From: Ulota crispa | Taxonomy: Eukaryota > Streptophyta > Bryopsida > Orthotrichales > Orthotrichaceae | Reading direction: 5' to 3' | NCBI GenBank assembly: GCA_963920765.1 | Contig: OY987246.1 | Span: 7,690,501-7,754,500, forward strand | Length of the DNA stretch: 64,000 nucleotides | Shown here: positions 1 to 12,362 of the stretch, piece after piece | How the letters are laid out: every line of letters starts with the position of its first letter | Numbering within the stretch: position 1 is the stretch's first letter | The notes under the pieces: generated by a model | What the model was told of the DNA's origin: nothing | What the model saw: the letters and a program-made list of their open reading frames with translations, nothing else | Databases searched by the model: none | Position numbers and translations under genes: made by a program

Positions 1-811
1 TAACTCTCGTATATATCTAAACACTGAGCTCTGAAGTAGGATAACAGCAATGTGCTACAACAAGTGCAATGAGCGCTCTCACAATTGGCTGTTATCAGCA
101 CTTCAAACACCATTCCAATGGTTGAAAATGCTCCGGCGATCAGATCCGCATTCCTCGCTAAAAAAACCAACGCCATCGCAGCCAAACATCGCCAAGTCCT
201 CGCCACACTAATTTCATGAAATTTAAAGTAACAGATCAAGCCTTTTTTTAACCTAACGAGATGCCAAAACACAACAATGACGATACCAAGGTATTGAGAG
301 AAGCATTGATTGGTGCACTGACCTAATTAGACGTCACTGTGATTGCCGAAACACACAAAGTCGGCTCCGCGCGCTTCTCCAACAACCAGAAGCTGCAAAA
401 TCCACAGAATCCACAAAAACCAAGCAACACAAGACAAAAAAGGCTTCGTTAGTTTTTCGACGCCGAAAGTAACGCTCTGCGTTTCACAAGAAATTTTTCC
501 GAAACATAGCTATTTGAGAGCTGCAAGATTTCATCAAAAAAACTGCAGCCCAGTTTGAAATCGGTCCTTCGAGGTGAGCGGTAATGCAATTTGGCAAACG
601 CTTCGGCAGGAGAGAGGGAAAGCTTTCAAATCTGGATGAATACTGGATATTCATCGGATGAGTATCGTTCTTTGAAGGATGATGATGAACAGATGGTGGA
701 TGGATAATCTCGAGGAACGGACGAACGTTAGTGAACGAAAAGTTCAATTGAACGGGCTGGGAGTTGCCGATTCTGGCTTCGTGCAACAGGGAATGCCAGC
801 CCGCTCCCGGA
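1..811. other. Unassigned AT-rich DNA
   Basis: Only short open frames of 60-100 codons occur, on both strands and without recognisable domains. No repeat family of this window is seen here. Confidence 0.5.
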
Positions 812-1034
812 CACTACAAGAAAAAGGGCCAATTTTGACTAAGGATTTTTTGTGGCTGTAGTTATAAATAACTTTATGACTACGTGTAATCATAAATTAA
901 ATTATTTATGACAAAATGAAATCATTCAATCATAAATTAATTATTTATGACTACATGTGTCCATAAATACTAGTCACAAAAGTGTAATCGTCTTAATCTT
1001 TTTTGTAATCAAAAATGCTTTTTTTCTTGTAGTG
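812..1034. mobile_element. CACTA-type MITE (223 bp)
   Basis: The element starts CACTACAAGAAAAA and ends with the exact inverse TTTTTCTTGTAGTG, the classical terminus of plant CACTA (En/Spm) elements. The interior holds several inverted motifs built on ATAATTTATGACTAC. Flanking triplets are GGA and TGA, so the expected 3-bp duplication is imperfect. It has no coding capacity. Confidence 0.85.
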
Positions 1035-1318
1035 TGAGCGTCGGCCTGGCGGGGCGCGGAGACAACCAACCCCCACCCAGTGTCGGCGTTGCCAGCTTCG
1101 GAGGGGCGTGTTGCCGAGTTTTGTAATTCAACCTCGTCAAATTCTTCTTAGATGGCGGCTTGGTAGGCAAAATGCAAGACGGACTCACAAATACAATTTA
1201 GAAACCTGTTGCGTGGAATGAAGCGCAAGAATAGAAGTTCGTCGAATCTAAGCAGGCTAATGGTCAAGCTCCGGCCCGAGTGGGCTTTGGGAGCCTCCCC
1301 GCCGCCCTGTTGATTCCC
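1035..1318. other. Unassigned, locally GC-richer stretch
   Basis: The stretch around 1036-1320 is GC-rich for this neighbourhood. No coding or repeat identity is recognised. Confidence 0.4.
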
Positions 1319-1440
1319 GCATAGGTTTTGGAATTCTCTACCTTCAATAAAAGTTTAAAAAATCACAAAAACTAAATTAGCTATATGTACATGCCCAAAA
1401 TCTCAACTGTCCCCCCACATGATAGCTAGGCCTTTAAGGG
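1319..1440 (-). mobile_element. End fragment of a TTAA-flanked element (A end)
   Basis: It matches the A end of the 0.95-kb family: TTCAATAAAAGTTT, then TACATGCCCAAAATC, a C-run and the terminus CCTTTAAGGG followed by TTAA at 1441-1444. The opposite end is missing, so this is a truncated relic. Confidence 0.75.
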
Positions 1441-1444
1441 TTAA

Positions 1445-4400
1445 AGCTCTTACACCTCCAAAGTGCCCTACGCTCTATTCTAGGAGTGCTAATTTCAAAA
1501 TTCTAGCCTAATCATAGATATTTCCTATTTCTGAACAAATTTTAATTAAAAGAAACCAAGATAAAGGCTGATATAGGCTAGCTTTTGAAGAAATGCTCCA
1601 AATTGCAAAAAAAATAGTGCCATTGACTCTAGAATGCCCAAATTAGTTGGTTTTGATATGCAACTTTAAGTATTACTATTTTTAGGTCATTTTTACCAAA
1701 AATTGCTGGATTTGGCCAGTACAACGGGAAATCTGAGGTAAAGGGCTTAACCACTGATCAAAAATCAGATTGTACCATGTTGTTGGGAGATGTCAAGGGA
1801 GTCAAAAAACTCCCCGCTCACGCTTGATTTGGTTGCCGCTACCCTCCAAAATTGCGGTCAACGCTTGTCGCTAGGTTGTTGTTGGCAGCTAGGTTGCTAT
1901 TGGCCGCCAAGTGAATGTTCCCACTATTGAAACTTCTTGAAATTTGTTGGAGATGTCTAGGGCATTGTGCAATATCACTTGGGATTTGGCAGGGTTTTAC
2001 CTCCACCCGCCTAATTTCTAGGGTTTTTAAACCTTGAATTTGGTGCTTTGATTGCCCAAATCAATGTTCTCTACCTCTTGGATTGACCCAAGGATTTTTC
2101 TAGGACCTCCCATGGAGGTCCTCTTCCATAACATGTCTTGGTCTCCAAAAGTCAACGATGGGGATGTGGAAACCTATTTGTTCATTCTCCATTGGGGTCA
2201 AATTTGTGTAGAATCTTTGTTTTGAAGCAAAATTGGGCTCCTCTGCTCACACCATTGCAGTCATGGCACCCTCTAGTGCCAAGGTATCCTAAAATTAATC
2301 AAAGAAAAAGGAAAATTTGGTTCTTCTACCTTAGATTCCCTCACGTCCCATCTGCCCAATCCGGATGCAGCATGAGATTTCAAGTCAAAGCAAAATCAAA
2401 ATCAAATTGAGCGGGAAATCTAATATAGATTCCCTCTGTTGATGGTCAAAAGGGGCCAGATAGGAGACCCTCTCAAATGCCCTAAAACATCCTAATCAAC
2501 TAAAAATCTAAGCAAAATAGTGCAAATTAGCATATGGTATCTTGCGCACAGCAAGCCAACTACACTATTCACTTGTAACTACATTTTTTATCTTTTTTCC
2601 CAAAAAATAACCTAAAAGTTATCACATCTTCTAGAATTTTACACTAGAAGAATCTGGTGTTAATCCAAGGATTCACAATACTAAGAGCAAAAATGTCATA
2701 AATGAGTGCATGTGTGATTGAAAGAGTGAACTGCACCTTTTAATAGAGACTAGCTCCTACATACAACATTCAAATATAATATTTGACAAAAATGCCTTTT
2801 CAATACATGTAAACAATGTTAATTGGTAAAACTAGGATTGGTATAAGCAGAAAATGCGTTTATAATGTAGGGTTTCAAATGAAATAATCACCTCCCGAGC
2901 CAATGTTGAATTTTACATCCATATTGATGAATAGAAAACCAGCTGTTAGTAACCGATATAAGGATAGAGCTATCTTTAAAAAAACAGGTTGCATATAAGA
3001 TACTTGTCAAATTCAATCTCACTTAATCCGGACTTGTAAAATGTTTTGAATTCAAAAATTAATGAGCAAAACCAGCAAATTTCTTGGACCACACTTGTCA
3101 AGATGTGGATAGTGTATCACATTACCCTAAATAAACATGCCAAAATCTGAACAAGCAGCATTCAAGCTAAAACACATTTTCCATGGACGTTTTGAACGTG
3201 GTTTTGAACATATCCAATTTGACGCTCTTATGTTTCTAAAATGTGTTAGAATTAATAGGAAAATGCGTTAGAATTAATAGAAAAATGCGTTAAGAACTTA
3301 GAAATTCCAACAAGTTTTGTGTGGTAATTTTTCTTGAATCCCATTTGACCCTTTATTGGTCAGCTTCACCAGCCACTGATCACACATGGCCCTAGTATGG
3401 TTTCAATACCATTTTTCTCAAACTTTGTTGGTGTTGATGTAGGCAATCATCACTAGATGCAAATTGGATGTGGAGATGTTCAACAGGGATATGCAGCCCT
3501 TGGCTTTCAATATTATGACAAAGAACATGGCAAGTTTTGCCAACAAATACTTGGACAAAATCTATCTGTTATTTACATGTGCAAGCCAGAGAGCCAAGAC
3601 GCTCTACAAAAGATACTAAACTCAAATGACAATGTCATCCGCTCCACTACCTTCAAGTTCACAGCGTAGACAAGGTTTTTGTGCATTTTGAGAGAGGACC
3701 AAATACCTTTGATATCATCAACTTGTTATTTTTGGCCCTTGAAACAGGCAAACATCATTGAGAAATATAAACATTTGACAAAAAAAAATTCCGTGATCTG
3801 TATGTATATCTTGTTTGGATTTTATTATTATATGTGTGGCTTTTGTTGATTGTAAATTTGCAAAATTTGGAGTTAGATAAAATAAAAGAAGAGATACAAA
3901 GTTATATTTAAAGTATTTCTAAATATAACTCAGACTTTTACTTTAGCAAATGGTTGTAAATGAAAGTTAAAGATAAAAAAGGTAAAAATAGTTTAAAAAG
4001 TTCTATTTTAATTTAAAAAATTGAGAGTTATTGAGAATATAAGATGGAGCTTGGAGGATGGAGGTGAATTCATTTGGGAATCAATTGTTTGTATGTCCAA
4101 AGTGCCGCCTGACCTTTCAGAGCGCCGTCCTCACCGTTGTCGTGATGCAAATCACGGCATGTGGTAAATTTTTGACATTGGATTAGATTGTAGTTTGTGT
4201 GAGGTATTGTATTCTTATTCCTTCACCCGTGATTTTGCCCTTGATTAAGAAGGTTTTCCCAAATATGGTTTTGATGAAGCATCAACTGTTTAGGAGTGTT
4301 AGTTAACTAAAGTTCATTAGAGTTTATTTTAGTAAAGGGACTCATAGACCAATGGTCTAGAAGGACTTTTACTTTGGATGTTATTCTAGTTAAAGTAATT

Positions 4401-6449
4401 CAAAGACCTATGGTAGAGGAGGACCTTTTACTTTATATCCTCTCTCCTTAGTATATAGAGAGAACCCTAATATTTGGAAGAAAGGTATTCTTGAGACCAA
4501 TTATTATTTGATACATGAAAAACATTTCTTTCTTACTTCTTTCTTCTTGGCTCTTGCATGTTTGGTTTTATGCCTTTTGGAATATTGTTTTTGGGAGAAA
4601 AATTTGTACATGGTGTCTTTCCATCAGTTATTTTGAAGTAGGCTGCAGCTAGAATCCCAAGGATTTCCCAAGGCAAACTCCTCTCTACCCGACACCGCCC
4701 GACGTAGTTTTGTTCCCAAGGTTTTTGAGCTTCAACTAATCTACATGCCATGGCGATTGATGACATTGTGCATGCCGTGTGTATTGTGCTTTGTTGTGCC
4801 TTAGTTACTGACTGTCTCTTTTGCCTACATTGTGCCAACAATAAGTAGTTGGCTTGCTCCAATGAGAGGTTGGCTCGTGTTGATTGCATGCTGGAAAAAG
4901 TGTATTCCTCAACTCGCCTGCATCGTGCCAACCAGCGTTTTTTTGTATTAGGTATGGCAGTAGCCAAGGTGGCACCATGTTTGCACAGACCATATATTTT
5001 AAGGCTTCTAAAGTATTTTTCATCACAAAATACTTAGGCAATGAGGGTTGTTGAGGATGAAGAAATCTGGCTCCACACATGAATTTAACAACTTCATATA
5101 GGGGACACAAAAAAATTCCTCTCAACCAAGCTCCTACAACAAAGCATTTTATTTTAATTGAAAGTAGCTACAAAACATAAGAAACACAATGAATTTTGAC
5201 AACATCCTAACTTAAACATACACTAAGTTAAGAAAGTCACATTTTGGGTACAGTAGAACTCCTTTTAAACTAATATACTTGGGACAAGAGGGACTAGTTC
5301 ATTTAGTGGCGTGAGAAAGAGGTGGATAGTGTTATGACATGCCAAATATTAGTTTAGGGGATATTAGTTTAGAGGAGTTTTGTTGTACAAAGCACAGAAG
5401 ATTCAAAATTTCAAAGCTAAATCTGAACGTATGGTAAACTTCTAAGCACCATACAACAACATGCAAAGTGAAATAATTTTGAAACACTTTACAGTAAAGA
5501 ATTTTGTACAACAAAATCAACATTTAACAACACTATCCTTAAGACATAGAAATCAATAAGCAATTAAACAAACCTTCTTAAGTTTTCAGAAATAAAATTG
5601 GCCTCTTCAATACACTTTCAACTAATTTTCTTTGGTTGCTCAACATCAAAGCAAGAGAAAAAAAAAGACAAACCAATAGGCAACAAACCATATGATAATA
5701 TAATTGGCGCCATATTTTTTTGGAAGGTCATTAGTTGTTGCCACATGGCGACATAATCACAATTATTTTTTATATCACTAAACCGACACCTAGCAACATA
5801 GCCCATATGGTGTCATGATTTCAAGCTGTCTACATGCTTCATCCATAAAATTTCTAGCAATAAAATTTTACAAATTTGTGTTAGTTCCTTAGGGCAAAGA
5901 GAACTTGGGTTTTGATAAACAAAATCTGGCATTTTTTTGCCAAGAAAAAAAACACTGGTGCCAACATTGAGTGGTTGGCTTGTGCCAATGAGAGGTTTGC
6001 TTGTGCTAATCGCATGCTGGAAAAAGTGGATTCCTTGTTGGAGTTAGCAAAAACCGCGTAGAAGTCAGCTAAATCCCATCATCAATCTTGGTTACAGCGC
6101 GTGGATGCCGGGCTAGATCAAGTCAATGCATGATTGAAGAAGTAGATTTCTACCCAACAGAGAATCCCATCTGTTATTGCAATTAGGATTTGCAATGTTG
6201 AATTAGGGTTTGGTGCTAATTTGTGCCCTCACCAAAGAGGATAAATAAATGTACATGGTAGGTTGCTAGCATACAACCACTCAGCAGTTGGATTCTTTTA
6301 ATATATGGTAAAGAAAAAAGTTTGTATTGGTTTCACACTTGCATGGTTCCTTTGGTTTTAGCTTCTTGTATTGGTTATTTACAAATTACGTAGCTTGGAT
6401 TTTCAATTTTCTAAAGGATATAAAATTAAATAAATTGGTAAAAGTTTTG
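1445..6449. other. Unassigned AT-rich intergenic DNA with a local duplication
   Basis: Five kilobases without a convincing gene; the longest frame (4533-4967, minus, 144 codons) has no recognisable domain. Within it, about 85 bases near 4828-4910 recur in diverged form near 5955-6040 (shared core CCAATGAGAGGTT and GCATGCTGGAAAAAGTG). This suggests relics of one repeated or formerly coding sequence. Confidence 0.45.
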
Positions 6450-6453
6450 TTAA

Positions 6454-7735
6454 CCCCCAAAGGACCAAGCCCCTTTTTTTGCCAAAATCATTGAAAACTG
6501 CCACTTTTAGGGGATGAGGAAGAAGGTAGATTCTTTTTTTTCTTTTGGAAATACAATTGTAGGATCTTGCCTTAGATTAGAAGAGGTACTTGTGGGAAAA
6601 AAGTTAGGTCATTCTAGATGGAGAGGAGGGAGATGTTTACATCTAAAGTGAAGGGAAAAGTTTTTTTGTTGCTGCTCATAAAATTCAGAAGCCACTGACC
6701 ACTCTTATATCAAAAAAATTGCTCTACCCAAGCTGTGCTTTTAATTTACCAATTATGTACCATGCATGTAGAAGATCAAGTTAGGTGTATGTGAGAGAAT
6801 TTTTAAATCAATTGGAACTATACGACACATGGGAAAAAGAATGTAAAATGAAGTAGAGAATGAGTCAATACACGAAATTGTTAAAAATTCAACTACTAAA
6901 ATGAGAAATGCAAATCCCCAAAGATTAAAATGTTGTACTCCCTCTGTTTCTGAAAGAAACCCGGATTCATCCTTTTCTTTTTGTTTAAAAAAAAACCAAG
7001 ATTTGGTCAGAAAGCCTTGGTTGGCAGAGTAAACTTCAATTTGATTTCCTCACTCTCCAACATTCACGATTACATCAACCTCTTGAAAACATGGTTATAA
7101 ACATGATTACAGAAATTGCACCCAATCTCCCAAAGCTTGGAATCTTGAAAGGATGCAAGCGAACTCACTAGAGGTGAAAAGGGTTGATCAACTTGCAACT
7201 ACGGTTTGTAACAAAGGAGGCCTTCTCTGAAGAAAAATAAGAAAACTTTTCACACTCTTTCCATAATCACCTTCTCTCTATGAAAGGTTTTTCACTTTAG
7301 AAAAAGCATGTTCCTTGGCCCTTTAGCATGTTAACTTGCTCTTAAGAGTGTTAGAGCTTCACAATTTTTACTTTTGGCCTTCAGTCACCACTTTCTTTGA
7401 AACTCGACGGGTTTCTTCAGAAATAAAGGGAGTAATAAACAATCTACTTCCTTTGGTTTAATTCTTTTCCAAAATATTGAAAATTGAGTAGAATAAAGGA
7501 CTTCAAAATTTAGCCGGACATGCGTTGTTCCCCAAATTTTCATATATTCTATCATACCTTCTTTGTCAAATGTCAAAATGAAAAAAAAAATTAAATGCTC
7601 ATATAGATCTATGAATTCCCCACCTTCAATAAAAGTTTCAAAAAATCACACAAAGTAGCTTATCCAAAGGTACATGCCCAAAATCCCATTTGTCCCCCCC
7701 CCAAGGGACAATGGTCCTTTAGGGGTTAAACTTAC
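6454..7735 (-). mobile_element. TTAA-flanked 0.95-kb-family element, interrupted
   Basis: Left end CCCCCAAAGGACCAAGCCCC follows TTAA at 6450-6453. The right end GGTCCTTTAGGGG precedes TTAA at 7736-7739. It is in B-to-A orientation and is interrupted by a Stowaway-type MITE at 6938-7432. Without that insert it is about 785 bp, so it also carries internal deletions. No transposase. Confidence 0.88.
6938..7432. mobile_element. Stowaway-like MITE nested in a TTAA element
   Basis: Starts CTCCCTCTGTTTCTGAAAG and ends with an inverted, diverged copy finishing AAATAAAGGGAG. It is flanked by TA at 6936-6937 and 7433-7434. The family copy near 39981-40003 reads straight through as TGTTGTAATAAACAATC, which is the empty site. 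Length 495 bp. Stowaway elements belong to Tc1/mariner. Confidence 0.88.
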
Positions 7736-7862
7736 CCACATGTGTGACCACTAGCGCACACCACAAATTTTGGGAACTCATTGCCCCATTGAGGATTCTA
7801 AGGTAGTGTGCTCAATTTCCGCTTGCACATTTTGAACCATCTAGGTAGCCTATAGCAATGTA

Positions 7863-8732
7863 CAGTGGGGTAGAATAAGTTGTAGTCCATCCTATTCTAC
7901 TGTTCAAAGGACTTAGCAATTTATAGAATGCAATTGGAATTTTTGTATCTTGTATCACTAATCTTAATTCTCACACAATGCTAATTAAGCATACCAAATT
8001 TGAGTTTCAAAAAACCAAAATCCTATTTTTGGTGAATTATTTTAGATAAAATTCATGATTTTATATGATAATTGATTACAAAAACATCAGTGATGAATTT
8101 TTGAGATTTGATTGCATAGGTATGTAGAAAACATCCATGCGCACATCTTTCCTTCAAACAAAAATCTCCAAAAAGTCTCAAAATTCTCCTTATAGAGATT
8201 TCAATGTTGAAATGATCATAACCAAATTTTGTAAAATAGGTATTTCTTTATGGTAATTAGATTTTGCTAATTGATTCATACATTATGATTAAGTTTGTAG
8301 CTTTGGCCATGATGATATAATTATTTTGCCAAAAGCTAACTAAAAAACAAATGAATATATTTTACTAAATTTGGTTATGACCATTTCAACATTGAAATCT
8401 CTATAAGGAGAATTTTGAGACTTTTTGGAGATTTTTGTTTGAAGGAAAGATGTGCGCATGGATGTTTTCTACATACCTATGCAATCAAATCTCAAAAATT
8501 CATCACTGATGTTTTTGTAATCAATTATCATATAAAATCATGAATTTTATCTAAAATAATTCACCAAAAATAGGATTTTGGTTTTTTGAAACTCAAATTT
8601 GGTATGCTTAATTAGCATTGTGTGAGAATTAAGATTAGTGATACAAGATACAAAAAATTCAATCGCATTCTATAAATGCTAAGTCCTTTGAATAGTAGAA
8701 TAGGATGGACTAAAACTTATTCTACCCCACTG
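7863..8732. mobile_element. Near-perfect palindromic Tc1/pogo-like MITE, copy 1
   Basis: Begins TA-CAGTGGGGTAGAATAAG and ends with its inverse CCCCACTG. The two arms are about 375 bp each, very similar base for base, around a loop of about 120 bp near 8241-8360. The left flank is TA; the right is GA, apparently mutated. A transcript would fold into one long hairpin. No coding capacity. Confidence 0.85.
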
Positions 8733-9104
8733 GACAAGGAGTACCAGCATTTAGTTACAAGCTAGCCGGTTGATTTTGGAAATTGCCAAATTGAATTCAA
8801 AAGTTTAGAAAAAAAATTGACTATTTAAGAGGAAATAAAAATATTTTTTATTTCTATAGGCTTAGCCGAGAGTATACTCTAGACAACCAGTTCGCTCAAG
8901 AGAATGTAGGATATTGGCTAGTTAAGCTAAAAAACTCCCCAAACTGTGGCCTATAGTGAAATGGTGCAGTGGGTGGTTTTAAAATTGGCCTTTTACAATC
9001 ATTAAATGCATGAAAGAAAAGATGTTCTTAATTGCAAGAGCCAATTGAATCTCCTTGCTTTCCCCAATCTCTTCACAGCTTGCAAATTGTGAACGGTTCT
9101 TGAA
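8733..9104. other. Unassigned AT-rich DNA
   Basis: No gene or repeat recognised between the palindromic MITE and the next TTAA-family fragment. Confidence 0.5.
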
Positions 9105-9946
9105 AGGTCTAGGGTCATTAATAGGGACCTATGACACATGCACTTTAAATATTTTTTGTCATTCTTACATTTGACAATAAAGTTATGCAAGAATTTCTGT
9201 TGCCCGAGGGAAGGAGGGCAATCCGGGTAGCCAAAAAACTTCTTAAAAATTTGTTTTTTCTAAAAATAGAAATCTGAAATTGGTTCTAGAGAATTTTTTA
9301 TACTTGGGAAGCTTGAATCATTCAACTTCAATCAATGAGATGTCGGTTATGAGATGTTTTAGTTTGTGGGCAATTATGGATTCTCTACTCTAAAATAAAC
9401 TTTGAAGTCCTTTGTTTTCCAGAGTTTTTAATATTTTGGAAAAAAAAGCTAAACCTAAGGAAGTAGATTGTTTATTACAACATTATAACTATTGGGATTT
9501 TCATTTTTCATTTTAATAATTAAATTCTTAACAATTTAGTGATTTGACTCATTTTCTCCTTCTTTTTACTTACCCATTTCCCCCATGTGTTGCATAGTTC
9601 CAATTGATTTGAAAATTCTCCCACACATACTTAACTTGGTCCTCTACATGGAAAAAAGAAACCTCAACTTTGTGTAGAGTAATTTTTTTCATGTAAGTGT
9701 GGACAAAGGCTTCTGAAATTTTTTGAACAACACAAAAAAAAAATTCTTTCACTTTAGATGTAAATATCTCCCTTGTCTCCATCTAGAATGACTTGATTTT
9801 TTCCCACAAGTACCTCTTCTAGTCTAAGGCAAGATCCTATGGTTGGATTTGCAAAACAAACTTTAGTTCCCACTTTTCTACTCATTCCCCCAAAAGTGGC
9901 AATTAACAGTGACTTTCACTAGAGAAAACTGCTTGGGTCTTTACAG
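9105..9946 (+). mobile_element. TTAA-family element, A end truncated
   Basis: Interior and B end match the 0.95-kb family (AAGCTTGAATCATTCAA, ATTCTCCCACACATACTTAACTTGG, CTCATTCCCCCAAAAGTGGC). The B terminus is decayed (GCTTGGGTCTTTACAG). The outermost A end, about 100 bp, is not recognisable, so the left edge is approximate. Confidence 0.7.
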
Positions 9947-9952
9947 CCGGGA

Positions 9953-10500
9953 CCCCTAAAGGACTATTTGTCTGTTCGGTAGACACACGGGTTTTGAGCA
10001 TGTACCTACGGTTAAACTAGTTTGTGCGATATTTTGAAACTTTTATTATAGGTGGGCAATTCAAAGACCTATATGGGCATCTAATTTTTTTTATCATTTT
10101 GACATTTGATGAAGAAGTTATGCATGAATTTATGAAAACTTGGGGAGGACTACCCATCTGGAGAGCCCAAAAACTTTTTTAAAAATTATATTTTTTGAAT
10201 TTTGTTTTTTGGAATTGGTTCTTGAGAATTTTTTATACATGGGGAGCTTTAAATCATTCAATTTCAATAGATGAAATGAAAATTATGAGGAATTTTTTTT
10301 GCGGGCAATTATGGATTCTCTACTCTACAATGAATTTTGAAGTCCTTTGATTTACTCAATTTTCAATATTTTGGAAAAAAATTAAACAAAAGGAAAGAGA
10401 TTGTTTACTACAACATTATAACCTTTGGGGTTTTGCATTTCTCATTTCATTAATTGAATTCTAAATAATTTAGTGTATTGACTCATTTTCTATTTCTTTA
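9953..10500 (+). mobile_element. TTAA-family element, B half missing
   Basis: Starts CCCCTAAAGGACTATTTGTC, directly after the decayed end of the preceding element, with no clean TTAA left. Continues through the A half (GAGCATGTACCTACGG, GACCTATATGGGCATC) and stops near 10500 inside the family sequence. The right edge is approximate. Confidence 0.72.
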
Positions 10501-10804
10501 TACTAAAATTTTCAAAGCCTGCACCTGCGTTACAACCAATCGCACAAGTACATGTGGCTATGGAGTGGGGTAGTGTGTGAACAATGCTTGCCAAGGACCG
10601 TGAAGGGAATTTGTTGAAAGCCAGGTTGAAAGCTGAAATTTGATGAGTATGTAGCTCAATTTGAAGGCCCCGCGACCTGCACATGGACGTGTCGCGTGTC
10701 GAGTGTTGAGTGCTGTTGGGGATGGAAAACAAGGAAGCTATTACAATTGGGGAGCGTGGGGCTTACGTAGCGTGCTGCAAGAGATGCTCTAAGTTATAAG
10801 TTAT

Positions 10805-11018
10805 CGTGAGCGGGGATGTGTGAGCAGTGAGCCATGAATCTAGATTTTTTTGTGAAAAGACTAAATTTTAATTATAACCATGTAAATAGGGCCCTTTATT
10901 GATGCATTTTAAACTTTTGTCTCTTCAAAAACTTATTGAATATTTGGTTTTTTTATTGCTTTTGAGCTTAGAATTGGTTCCTGCTCACAAAAATCTTGGC
11001 TCACAGCTCACGGCTCTC
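10805..11018. mobile_element. Possible small foldback MITE
   Basis: GTGAGCAGTGAGCC near 10819 is repeated in inverse as GGCTCACAGCTCAC near 10998. ATTTTTTTGTGA recurs in inverse as CTCACAAAAAT next to it. Arms are imperfect and no clear target duplication is visible. Confidence 0.4.
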
Positions 11019-12254
11019 TATTTTATTCTCATGAAATAGCGTCGTTTGTACTAACTAGATAACTAGCATCTCCATGCACTACACTTCACAAGAAGCCAAA
11101 TTGTACTGCTGTGAAGAAATTTGTGCAATCTTGTTGTAATTGTAAATGTCTATTTTTGAGTGGATTTCAAGCTAGCATATCTCTTTGCAAAGCACAAGAA
11201 CCAACCTTTCTCTTGTTTATTTCTTGCTTTGATCCCTCTCTTGAGCTAAGATAAGTGTACCCATACTTGATCATTTAAGCAATTTTGCTACAAATTACAA
11301 AGAGTTTGAGGCAACGCATACTTTTCAATTGCAATCGTACAAAGATAGAAAATATTGGAATTATAATCTTTTCAAAATTTTAATTGTAAAACTGAAATTA
11401 TGGTAAATTTTGGGAGCCAAAAAGTGTTTTGGGTGTTTAGACTATTACATTTTTTCTCAACAAAGAGATTACTTCATACTCACTACGGCACAAGAAACAA
11501 AAGAAATGTGTCATGACTTTGTTGTGAACACAATGATATTGCACCTAAAATTAATTATTGTCCCGACTATTAATCAGTAATTTATTATTACAAAATTCCA
11601 AGCTTGTACACCTTGCACCTAATTCAAACAGACATATTCATTGAATTTCTGAAATCACTCCATGCCACTTTTTGAAATCCCCTATTTTACATATCAGGTA
11701 TGGGGCGTGGTTGACAATGTGTACCTCCACCTTACTTCTTAACATTCTCAAGACTCTGAACTCATAAATCACGTTCTCTTGAAAGCAACCAGCCAGTTGC
11801 TCAGACTGGTTTACATTGCAACAAGCCTTTTTCCCCAAGGACCCTTACCAGCACAAGTTTTTTTAAGGGTTTTTCAGAACTTTGCAGATGCTCACAGTCA
11901 CGGACTCACGGCACCTACCAGCAGTACCAGTTTACATTAGCGCTGGCTTGCACTCTAACTTAGGACTGTGCCAATCAGCATTGTCAGAACTACCTTGGTA
12001 ATCTCATCAGCATTAAGCATGCATGTGCTGCATTCCCAAGCAAAACACGTACTTACATGCTGTTCATCCAGTACTGCAAGACCGGATCAAAATAATTGAA
12101 CACACATCCCAAGTTCCCAACATGATTAACCCTTTTGTCAAAATAATTGAGGTTCAGAACTCAAGAATGCTTGCTTAATACGGTCTGATGATACTAATGT
12201 GCAGCAGTGTTCACAAGTGCGACTAAATTTATCGCAAAACTTCAGTTTGTTATC

Positions 12255-12362
12255 CGCATACATGAATACTTCAGTGTCAGATTTGAAGTTTTGGCACATC
12301 TGGCAGTATTTTTAAGCCACTTGAGCAAGTCATGAAAAGTCATGAAAATCACAGTTGGGATT
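12255..12362 (-). repeat. Dispersed about 100-bp repeat, copy 1
   Basis: Shares AAGCCACTTGAGC and flanking blocks with copies near 26464, 28075 and 28520, all in the same orientation. Read on the minus strand, one frame gives LLKWLKNTARCAKTSNLT, similar to KNTAKRANTSNLT of the 28.1-kb copy, so the repeat may derive from an exon. The source gene is not recognised. Confidence 0.55.

Noticed and set aside
4533..5125. Overlapping frames of 106 and 144 codons suggesting a gene
   Set aside because: They overlap on the same strand in different frames, have no domain, and part of the DNA is repeated near 5955, so decayed repeat DNA is more likely.
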